Source of the DNA: Diospyros lotus
Lineage: Eukaryota > Streptophyta > Magnoliopsida > Ericales > Ebenaceae
Reading direction: 5' to 3'
Assembly: GCF_014633365.1 (NCBI RefSeq)
Contig: NC_068348.1
Location: 1,674,001 to 1,738,000 of the forward strand
DNA: 64,000 nucleotides
Each line of letters opens with the position of its first letter. The stretch's first letter is position 1. Below, piece by piece: positions 24,040 to 34,739 of the stretch. A program made the position numbers and the translations under genes. The notes under the pieces were generated by a model. The model did no database searches. It saw nothing but the letters and a program-made list of their open reading frames with translations, and was not told the DNA's origin.

Positions 24040-27000
24040 CTAAATAGCCAAACTTTTAGAAGCAATCTCAAACACGTTCTCTGAAAGTCCATTGCTGGAC
24101 ACAATCATCTCCAGCTGAGCCTGCAAATGCAAGCAATAGTTCAGTTTTTACGACGAGGAAGATGATTAAGGAGGGGCTGCACCTTGTTAAAACTCAAACA
24201 AATCGAGCAATGCCAGTATAGGGAGAATCATCTTTCAGAGTTTCATACCTTGGCGAGGCTTTGCCGGGTTTCATCATACCGCCTCCATCTAGAAAAGGCT
24301 GACACCATCCGGGAAGCCACCTGCAATTCAGGGAGATTTAGTCAGCGATAAAGTGCAGTTAATCCTAGAACTAGATGCTGATGATTTGAGGGAGCTGTAG
24401 ACTCAAACCTGGGGGTTCAGTTTGTCCAGCTGCAACACGAGCTCGCCCAAGAATTTGTAGCCCGAGCCATCTTTGGCATGGAAGTTCACGGGAGAGCCAC
24501 AGAAACCGCCAATGAGTGAATATACCTGCCAACAAATGAATCCTAAAATGAGTACAACTTCTATGAACTTGGACCAAAAACGTGCCGTTCATGTGCATTT
24601 GGCGCCGTGAGAACTTTCATCTACCTTGTTTGGATTGCGCAGATCAAATGCAGGATGGTTTAGGAGGTTCTTGACGTTCTCCACATTCCCAGGAATGTCG
24701 GATATAGCTTGAAGAGCAAACCATTTGTTCACAACCTAGAGAAAAGTAAAACAGAATTATGGCAGCAGAACTGCAGAAACTTGTCCACCTTCACCTTTAC
24801 CATCTCTATAAATATTAGCATAAGGCAGAACCAAAAGAGTAGGAATATAACTTTTTGTCTCACAAAGATCAATTACGAGAGAGATTAGCAATATCGACTC
24901 GAAATAAGCATTAGTACATTTTATTCTGGAAAAGTGACAAGAAACATCCACTTGTAAGAAACAATTTGTTCAAATGTCGATGTATGTTAGAGACTTGATG
25001 GTGAAGAATAATTGCTAAGGAACATAGTTAGCCACTTGATGAACTATGTTTGATAGAAATTACTCTTCAAACTTTTCACAGTGTGTTTGATGAACAATGT
25101 GAAGTGACAATGACTTCCAAGAGATTCTAGGGAGGAAAGAAAATTAGGTAAATACAACAACATATCAAGCCTTAATCCCACTATATAGGGTCACCTACAT
25201 GAAAGGAAGACAAGGAAATGATACACATTAAACTTGGTGTTTATAGTTCCCTAGTGGCACTTCAAAGCAACTACTATGAGCAAGAATTGATGAAATGAAA
25301 TACAAAAATCCCGACAATCAGACTTTGAGTCAGGAAATTTATTGTTTCAAGCACACTACATTACTGCACAAATATGGGTATGAAGTTTTACGGTTGGGTT
25401 CCTCAAATAATTTTCTATGGATGCCATGATGCAACTAAATTTGTATTTCTTGAATGCTTCTTTTACTTGCAATTAAACAAAAGCATTTTACTACCTAGGC
25501 ATACTTGTTGGGCACAAATTGCACATTTCCAATACGCTAATTCAGTATATAACAAGAATTTAGAGAATTTAGAACAAGTCTGTTTAATGTAAATTTAGAT
25601 GGAAACTCTTAGCAGCAACTCTGGCAAAAACTGCTTCAGAGGACCACTGTGCGTATCGCAACCAACTAAATTATTCAAGTAGGAAATATAGGTAAATTTT
25701 GAACCACAATAGTTTACACCAAATAAACACTTACAAATAACTATAAGCACTATCAGGAAGTGACTCACCAAGAAGTCGTGCTGCCACTTGCTATAGAAGT
25801 CAGCCAGAGTATCATCACGTATTTTTCCAGGCTTTTGGGCTATGGCAGCAAGAGCTGCAAATTGTTCAGTCATATTTGTGGCAGTTCTATATTCATGCAA
25901 TGCAAGCTCAGTCAGATCCGGATCTTCAAGTGACGCAAGATATCCTGCAGAGAAGAGAAATATAAATTTCATAACTCAACAAATTTTTATGGCAAAAAAT
26001 GTACTATCTTTGCTAATGAATTCCTAAAGAAGCCATCTTGAAAAGAATACTCTTAAATAAAACAGACCAAGTGCAATGTTCTTAAGTGCCCGCCTCGCCA
26101 TATTTGAATGGTTGAACTCATACGGTTCAGAGCTCCTGTTGTTTTTCACCTGTAACATGCAAAGCCAAGTTACCCACAAGGGGAGGAAGCATGTGGCAGT
26201 TTTATCATATATATATATATATATATATGTACAAAAGTATGTACGTTTGATAAGTACAGCAGTGTTAGATAACTTCAACACAGATGAATACCGTGCTGAG
26301 AAACTCTTCTTTCAGTTCAGAAGCAAGCTGCTTTCTGATGAAAGTTCTCACTGCATGAACAGCATCTGGATCTGCAATTTCCATCATATCCATGATCTCT
26401 CCTTCACCAGGCAGAGTTATTGCCTTTGAAATGAATTCCTGGATAATAGCAAAAATTTAAGCTGGTTTGTGCAATCATTTTTGTTTCCTTGAATTGAAGT
26501 AACCAAAAAAGAAAAGAAAAACAGCAAATACCTTGTCTAAGCTTGAGTCACAAAGTATGCTTTTAATCCCTTGCACAAATTGTGGATAAATTGTCAGTGA
26601 CTTATTCTGTTGGAAATCAGCAACCAGGCTGAGCATCAGCTTCCTCGCCAATACCTGTCCAGCCTCCCAACTAAAAGCACAAAAAATTAGTTTGCACAGC
26701 CAGAAAACAAAAAGGGCTTCCTTTTCCTAAATGAAGGGAATGATATATTGTGATTAAGACTTACCGATTGAACTCATCTGAATCATGAGCAAGAAGGAAA
26801 GATAGATCATTTTCAGTAAGATCTGAGTCAAGTCTGACAGGAGCACTGTAGCCCCGTAAGATAGATGGAACTGGCCGCTCGGCTATATCAGAGAATATAA
26901 ATTCTTCCTCCTCCTGCTCATCACCATCAAAAACATTTAATTATTAAGAGAGTAGAAGGAGAAAGATAAGCTTCCAACTATTGTTTGCTTGGAGACGTTT

Positions 27001-30000
27001 ACGTCACTTTAGTTTGGTAGCATATCCCTGATAGTCCTATTTCTTAGATTCCAACTGATTCCCATCATAGAATTATGGTGCAATATGGCTGTGCAATATG
27101 TAGACTCAGTCTCAATATGATATCTTGGCATTTCTCTTGCTAAGAAATGGAGAACCAACAAAGATGTCTATTGAGACATTGGTTATATCATAAATTCAGA
27201 ATTTGTTTTCAAAACCAACAAAGATGTGTTGGGATTTAGTATTTCACTTTTAATCAAATTAATTGGAATTTCAGATGTTCACCTAATTCCAGGATATGTA
27301 CTTCGTGAGTTTCTCTGCTCTAGAGAATTCTTCATTAACATTTGTGTCTTACACCTCTCTTGCAATCCCATTTGGTAGGAGGATAACAGTCCTGGATAGT
27401 AGCGTCTCAAAGTACCATGTATAGGTTCAACAAAAAATGGAATTTGCTTGTAGGAGAAGGAAAACTTGAAAAGTTCCTTTTTTCTCTATGAGTACCAGCA
27501 ATAATAATAGTAAACAACCAATTCCAGGTAAAAAATTATTACATTTATAATCATCTGGAAGCAACGATTAGAAGACTTTTTATCTTATATGAATTCCTTT
27601 ACTATAAGGAAAGGTTTTGCTCAGTTTTCATTCATGTAGATGGTCTCACTAAGTGAAAGATAATCACATTACTCACATAATTAATAAATGTATTCTTGAA
27701 TCATAGATGCATTTTGTTTTCTTTTGTAAGTTTTAGATTTCTGATTAAAATACTAGAAGAAACCAGTGTCGATCATTCTCTGTGCAGAATATTGAAAAGA
27801 TGAGAACAGTTGTAAATGAAACCCATATCCGTCTCTGTAGTAGCTTATGGGCACTAAAAGAATCTCAAGACTGGTCAATCTCAAAACCCCAACATTATGG
27901 GTTTAACTTTGGTATTTGAAATTGATTTACTGGACTCTTTTCTCCACAGAAGGTCAAACAAGCTAGTTGGTAGGTAAAAGGACAAACAAATTCAACCAAA
28001 GGATAGGATGAATTTTCATCTGCAGATTTTTTATCATGTAATGCAATAAGATATAGTCAAGGATGATAAAAGTGAGAATTTACTAGGTAGGAATGCCTCC
28101 CTCACTGAATTCACCACAGGATAGGATGAATTTTCATCTGCAGATTTTTTATCATGCAATGCAATGAGATATAGTCAAGGACAAAATAAGAGTGAGCATT
28201 GACTAGACAGAAATGCCTCCAGTAGCATATAAATAACCTCCATCCCCTTTAATGATTACGAGGTTGCACCAGGTGGATCGTATTATGCTACATGCAGGTC
28301 CCTTAGATGTCATTTCATGTAAAGCTTGGGTAACTTAGCAACAAAATACTCAAACCAGCCTATGTTTCTGAGGGTCAACTCTGGTTTGCTTTCTAAACAT
28401 GATCATGAACCAATTCACATCTTTTCAAAGCTTACCTTCGTTAGTCTAAGAATAGTACTGTAGATAGGCCGACCACCATGTGCAAAGGACTCCAACTTCC
28501 CACCATGATACACAGAGGAAAGAGGCATGTCCTTGCCGCTTGAGTCCAGTAGACCTATTGATACAGGAATGAACATGGGATCCTTCACTGGCTGTCCTGG
28601 GGTTGGTGGCACCTCTTGCCTATGGAAACCCAAAACAGAGCACTTCATTATGATATCATAACCCAACGTTTGCAGACACACAAATCATAAATCCGATTTG
28701 GAAGTATACCTAAACTTTAAGGAATAAGTATGAGCCCCGGCATTGTAGGATGAAGTGACCTTCACACGAGGAGTTCCAGCTTGGGAGTACCTGATTTTTT
28801 TTTTTTTTTTTTGGGGGGGGGGGGGGGCATCACTCAAAAGCATAAGCAACAGATAAATGATTTCTCATCTGTCTACAGTTCATGTGTTAAGCATCAGATA
28901 AAACAAACGAAAACTAGTTGGTAACATACCACAAAAGGAAATTAGCAAAATCTGCATCATTAGCATCTCGCATGGCAGCAAAGAAATCTTCACAAGTTAC
29001 AGCTTGCTCATCATGCCGCTTGAAATATAGATCCATGCCCTGAAAAGCGAAAAGGTGTTACCAGTTTGCAGAAAGCAGCTGTGTCACATGTAAAATAAAG
29101 AATCGTGTACATGTAGGTTAAGCTAGTTTTTACTTTTCTGAACCCTTGGCTCCCTAATAGGGTTTTGTACATTCTCACAACTTCAGCTCCCTGATAGAAA
29201 GATAAAACAATACACGAAGTAAGTTGCAATAATTGTTATCCACAGAAAAGTAGGGAGATAGAGAGTACATGAATAAAAATATCCAAACCTTTTCATACAC
29301 CTGTAATAAAAGAAAAGAACAAAGGAAAACAGTTAGAGGTCTGCCAAAGGAAACACGAGAATGAGCATAAGAAGTGAGACAGAATTATAGAACCCTACCG
29401 TGACTGCAAGTTTGTGGCAGTGAATGTCCCGGATTAGACATCATAACCAATATTACAGCATGAAGAGATGGCACAAATATTCAAACAAGTCAAGTCAATA
29501 GCATATTATAGTTTCCTAGACCAAACAAAAACTTATTTGAATATTTAACAAAAGAATCCCCCTTCATAAGACACAAGACAGGATCTTGCCTGTATAGAAG
29601 TTGTCCATCTGTCACAAGACAAATGATACCAACATGAATACAGTTTCTAAGAATGTAGTCAATAGCTCTAGAATAAAGAGGAATTATTCAATAGAAAATT
29701 TTCAAACCTTAATATAAGAATGTGGCCGTACAGGATGAGCCATGGGTCCGGCATCCTGGCAAGCAAGACAAACAAAATTGCAACAGGAATAAGCTAATGA
29801 AAAAAAGAGCAGCAGTAGTCAGATGAAATGAGCAAATATACCTAACAAATCGGCTCTCCATGTTTTCAACTATGCCATTAGCAACTGATGTTGCACAGGT
29901 AAAGGCTTCACTATAACTTTTCTAGTTCTAAAGATAGAGAGTAAAATACAATAGTTTTTTTACTTGGAATTAAAACGATGGTTATGCTAATCAAGTAGCA

Positions 30001-30201
30001 ATTGATGCAAACCCACAAAATGGAAGCAATATTCATAATTTTAATAAAATCTACCAATAAATGAAATTTACCTGTGGAAACTGATAACTCCGAAGCTTTG
30101 ACACATCGGCAATTCGCTTTACTGTACGGCTCCCCATGTCGGATGAAAATTCCTGCCAGAGAAACAGAAATTAAAGTCATAAACACAACCAAACAAGATA
30201 T

Positions 30202-30233
<32 letters not shown>

Positions 30234-33200
30234 ATGGCAGTTGCTTCATAATTAAAAATGTAACCATACCTGATCACGGAAAACAGTTAGACCTTCTTTA
30301 AGGCTAAGCTGAAACCAGTCTCGGCATGTCACTCTACAATAAGAAGAGGACAAATGATTAGAAAAGAGAACACCAAAAGGTTGTACGAAAGGAGTAAAAA
30401 AATTCAGAGTATGAATGTAAGGTGACCTGTTGCCCGTCCAGTTGTGAAAATACTGCAACATGCAAAAGAAATAAAACCCAAATTAGACACAATGAACAAA
30501 AAGAAACAAAAGATAAGACACACACACACACATTACTGAGAAATAGATGACAAACCTCATGACCAATAACTCCTAAAATTGCAGCATAATCTGAATCTGT
30601 AGCAGTTTCTGGAGAAGCCAAGACAAGCTTGGAATTGAATAACTGTTAAAAACCAAGGCAGACAAACATCAATAAATTGAAACAGTAGATGTGAACAAAA
30701 AGCTAGGAAGTTTTCTAGAAGCATACATTCAAGCTCTTATTTTCCATGGCTCCCCTGGCAGTCAATACATGAAACACAATTGGTAATTTAGAAAAAGAAA
30801 ATAAGAGAGAATTGCAAAGCACAACATAGATCAGGATAAAGAACATATATTAGACGCACAGAAAATGTTGCAACTTACATGTTAAAATCAGGGACGGCTA
30901 CAATATTGAAGAGATCCAGGTCATACTCGAGACCAAAAACCTGTATGCAAATGTCAAAAGATGAGGCAGAATACTTTAGCATCAACATCTAGAAGATAGA
31001 TCAAAGAATGCATCCAAGGGACAGCTTGAAAGGTAAAGAGAGAAAGGAAAGCCCACATCTTCATCCCATTTCATTGCTGCCTTGAGGGAATACATGGCAT
31101 GTGCAGTCTTGGGTAGATCATGTTCCGGAGTCCAGATCCTAAGAGATACTTTACGACCAGAACGAGTGGTAAAGGCGTCATCTCTGCTCTTCAACTGTCC
31201 AGCAACTAACGCAAAGAGATAGCAAGGTTTCTTGAAGGGATCCTCCCAAAGAGCATAGTGCCTGCCACCCTGCAGCAGAACAAAATTTACAGTTCAGCAA
31301 ATACAATAGTTAAGCATCTATACTTAATGAATAAAAGAACTCACCTCAAGTTCTCCTTGCTCTATGAGATTTCCATTAGACAACAACACAGGATATAGTG
31401 ACTTATCAGCTTCAATATGGCAAGTGTATTTTGCCATTATATCAGGACGATCCTGACAGTGCAAATGAAGTCATTATCAAGTAAAAACAGATTGGAGTCT
31501 AATATGTGATTGTCAGGATGTATAGTTTCTTTAAATTATAAACCTGATAGAATGTAATTCTCCGGAAACCCTCTGCTTCACATTGTGTGCAGAAATTCCC
31601 AGATGATTTGTATAACCCCTGCAGTTGAGAGTGGAAATTGGAAAAACAGAAAGAGGGGGGGAAGAAAAGTCACATGCACAAGTGTAAAATTGTGTAGATA
31701 AAATATGCTGTTTCACCTCTAATGATGTGTTCTTCTGTGGATATATCTCGGTTACAATTTGCAATGTAAATGTACCACTTGGCAGTGATGAGAGAGTCAG
31801 ATGGCGTGAATCCAAGTGGAAATCTCCCTCCTGAAACACATCAAAGATCTACAGTTGGAAAGAGCAACCTTCTGAAGTTTGAACCCAAACATGCAGTATA
31901 AACTTTGGTTAACTGTGATACCTACACACGCATGCATGCACACAAGTATGTTACCTAGGATATCTACACACATGCATGGATGCATGTACACTGAAATGTC
32001 ATAGAGGGCAATAAAAGATAGTGAAATGAAACTAATATTTTACACTGTAATAATTCAGAGCAGTGGACCAAAATGAGAAAGCAACACCAACAAATTCATG
32101 TTCATGCATAGCAGTTAAGACACTGAAACACAAAACTTTATAGAAACTTATTGCATACCTTTGGTTCCTTGCCATTGACCTGAATTGAAACTAGCTTCAG
32201 ATCTTGCCCATCCAAGACTAGAGGAGAAGTGCAACCTATCCTCAAGATAACAAGTACACCACTTGAAGTTTAAGTCCAATATTTTGGTGCAATTAAACCA
32301 CAACACTATTCAGAAAGATAAAATCCGGTAGAAGATATTTTATGGCATGCAGTGCCAATTGCTACAACATTACCTTCAACCCTAGGGTAGACACAAATTT
32401 TGGAACAGACAATTGTTTTCTCCTCGCCTAGCGAAAATTTTAAGTCCACCTGAACATTCATAGTTAAGGAGACAAAATGTCAGTATCAAAATTAACAGTC
32501 CTATATACACGTATGAGACTATTCTTTTATAGTTGATGCATCAGTGAGTACATATATACCGTATCAAAATAGTAGTCAGGCAACTTGTAATCTTTTAGAA
32601 AAATTTCTTTGGGCATCTCCATTTTCTGTTCTTCAACTTGCTTCGGTAAGGGTTCTGCTGCAACTGAACAAATTAGCCTCTGGCTGAATTGCTTGACCCT
32701 CTATGACAGTTGACATTTGCTTAATTAATTAATGAGCATGAAAATGACATAATAGTAGTGATAAATTCAATCATAAGTTCATAACAACTCACTTGTGATG
32801 AAGGATGATGAAAACAAAAATTTTTCCGATGTGCAACCTAATAGCACGGGGAGAGGATTTTTGTTAGAAGACTAATTCAAATCACACAAATCCAGAAATA
32901 CCACAAATAAATGAACAATTACAGCAGCAAATGCACAAACCTCCAAGCTAAGGCAATGCCTATATCTGGAGATACTTTTAGCTGTATGCCCAATAGAACT
33001 AACACCACAAGTGGCTGGAAACTGTAATAACAGCAGAGGTGTGTGTAAGTTGCCTACTGAAAATTGCAATTCACATAGAGCTCCCAGCGAAAATACCATG
33101 GCATCAAAACACATGATCTACAGCCTTGTAATGCATGGATAGGAATGAAAGGAGAAAAAAGAATAGACCTTATTTCTATTTCTATTGTTTCGTTTTCTTT

Positions 33201-33721
33201 TGCAGGGACAGGGTTAAGGTTGAAACTGAGTATATAATGAATTCAGATTTAACTGACGACAGAAACAATAAGAGTCTAAATAAGTTAACCCTAAGCCTGG
33301 ACAAAAGATCATTTTCCATGAGCAGAAGGGAACAAACAAAGTCCATATCCAAATTAACAGAACATGTTTAATGTGCATCCTAAAACAACAATGACAACAA
33401 ATTGAGTAGAGTGCATTCCGTACTTTAGCAGTTTCAAAGAAGACGCGCAAAAGCTACCACGCGTGGTAAAAATATATATAGGATGATAACAAGAAAATCT
33501 TTATGATTTGCAAATCCTCACCCTCCACGGTAAAATTTCTATCATTTCACTTACTTTCATCCGCTTTCTCGAAAATCAACCACAAATAAATGTTAAAACT
33601 ACGAAAAAACAGTAGCTACCAATTAGAAAGGCTGAGTAATCACATGAGCAGAGGAGATCAAACCCAAAATGCATGTCTTCGGCAAACCCGAACCTTTGCA
33701 AGGCAAAATCAACCGAGCCAT
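24040..33721 (-). CDS. M1-family (PepN-type) alanyl aminopeptidase, 33 coding exons, organelle-targeted
   Basis: Exons: 33721-33644, 33021-32941, 32837-32793, 32700-32560, 32449-32374, 32235-32159, 31830-31717, 31618-31544, 31452-31345, 31269-31057, 30940-30879, 30754-30727, 30642-30556, 30452-30427, 30333-30270, 30152-30072, 29755-29708, 29608-29590, 29403-29399, 29300-29289, 29190-29134, 29039-28930, 28790-28710, 28619-28436, 26913-26765, 26670-26532, 26438-26292, 26149-26068, 25944-25769, 24735-24625, 24525-24409, 24320-24249, 24120-24040. They total 2946 nt in frame (981 aa, close to the roughly 987 aa I recall for Arabidopsis At1g63770). The protein is a zinc exopeptidase removing N-terminal residues. 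Residues 358-362 are GAMEN, 394-398 HEYFH with E417 completing HExxH-x18-E, and Y478 is the catalytic Tyr. HE|YFH is split across exons 13/14. Residues 1-70 are basic and Ser-rich with few acids, like a plastid or mitochondrial transit peptide. A leader intron (donor about 34063, acceptor about 33783) is likely. All introns are GT-AG except the GC-AG intron after exon 18. Confidence 0.95.
25150..25215 (+). repeat. SINE 3' 'Angio-domain' remnant inside an aminopeptidase intron
   Basis: 'caagccttaatcccactata' followed by 'tagggtcacctacatgaaagg' sits after an (AAC)-rich stretch in the intron between exons 29 and 30. It matches the shared angiosperm SINE 3' module. The 5' tRNA-derived part is not recognised. 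Confidence 0.5.
28001..28230. repeat. Tandem duplication, unit about 118 bp, in an intron
   Basis: 28001-28118 and 28119 to about 28230 are near-identical, each opening ggataggatgaattttcatc and continuing through 'atatagtcaagga' and 'aatgcctcc'. It lies in the 1522-bp intron between exons 24 and 25 of the aminopeptidase gene. No coding consequence. Confidence 0.85.
28795..28827. repeat. T18-G15 homopolymer pair next to a splice acceptor
   Basis: Eighteen T are followed by fifteen G on the plus strand. Read in the gene's direction this is C15A18 followed by 'tcag' and then exon 23 of the aminopeptidase (28790). The usual pyrimidine tract is therefore displaced by an A run. Length calls in such a tract are prone to assembly error. 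Confidence 0.9.
29289..29403 (-). other. Two consecutive microexons (5 nt and 12 nt) of the aminopeptidase
   Basis: The microexon TCACG (29403-29399) is bounded by 'cttgcag' and GTAGGG. GTGTATGAAAAG (29300-29289) is bounded by 'attacag' and GTTTGG. Both are required to join exon 18 (ending …TATACAG|GCAAGA) to exon 21 (GGAGCTGAAG…) in frame and to produce the family motif T-V-T-V-Y-E-K-G-A-E-V. That motif carries the transition-state Tyr of M1 enzymes. The three introns are 186, 98 and 98 nt. Confidence 0.9.
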
Positions 33722-34340
33722 CAATCCCAAGTAACCTCTATCACTGCTTTATTACTTCAAACATCAATATCTCTACAAACAGTGAAAGGGTCTGTATTTC
33801 AAATTGTTAACCAGAGAGAAAAGAGACCCAGTTGCTGAAAACCCACAGAGATATCCAAAAGCCCCAGATCGAAGAACCCCACAAGAGGAAACCGAGTGAA
33901 CCCACAGCCAGTTTGCGTTTTTATAAGGATGTTTGTAAAGATATGGATAATCCAAATCATGGACAAGAAAATTCAGAAAAAAATAAAACAGACATAATAT
34001 ATGTACAAACTATACAGAGAATATGGGCAAAAAGATAAAGAGATCCCTTCGCAGGCATTACCTTTGGTTCAACTGATCAGAGGAACAGAACAGTGTGAAT
34101 CCCCCGGAAACCTAAGATGGAACAAAGGGACCCTCCAAGAAAAGATTTTTTTGGGGGAGTGATGGATGGAGATAAGGATCGATATTTATATATATTTATA
34201 TAGGAAAAAGAACCTAAAGATAAAATTTTTAAACTATAACATAATATAAATGTACCTTGCGTGGCTAAGCAGCACGGTTGAAGGAGATTCTTTGGGCCCA
34301 TCATTAACAACTTCCTTGTAATTTTGATTTTCACAGCTTA

Positions 34341-34484
34341 TCTCTCTCTCTCTCTCTCTCTGTCTTGGGCTTCCATGGGCCTTGCTGTTTCTCTCTCTCT
34401 CTGTGTCTTGGGCTTCCATGGGCCTTGCTATCTTAGATAAATTATCAAATCTCTGCCTCTCTCTCCATTTTTAGGCTTCCACGG

Positions 34485-34535
<51 letters not shown>

Positions 34536-34735
34536 CCTGTGTCTTGGGCTTCCATGGGCCTTGCTGTCTTAGATAAATTATCAAATCTCCGCCTCTCTCT
34601 CCAGTTTTGGGCTTCCATGGGCCTTGCTCTTTTAGATAAACGGGCAACTATTATCTCTCCCCCCTTTTTGGGCTTCCATGGGCCTTGTTGTTTTCGATAA
34701 ACAGCCAAATTTCCCTCTCCTCCCACCTTTTTAGA
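34341..34735. repeat. Minisatellite of about 65-bp units plus CT microsatellites, upstream of the aminopeptidase
   Basis: The core TTGGGCTTCCATGGGCCTTG recurs about six times (near 34364, 34405, 34470 (degenerate), 34543, 34608 and 34669). It is linked by 'ttagataaattatcaaatct' and CT-rich spacers, with a (CT)n run of about 40 bp near 34490-34532. It begins about 250 bp upstream of the presumed transcript start of the minus-strand aminopeptidase. The open frame across it on the minus strand is only the repeat unit translated (…ARPMEAQ…). Confidence 0.8.
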
Positions 34736-34739
34736 TTTT

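Noticed and set aside
34445..34726. 93-codon minus-strand ORF rich in Arg-Glu repeats
   Set aside because: It is the translation of the minisatellite and CT repeat, not a gene.
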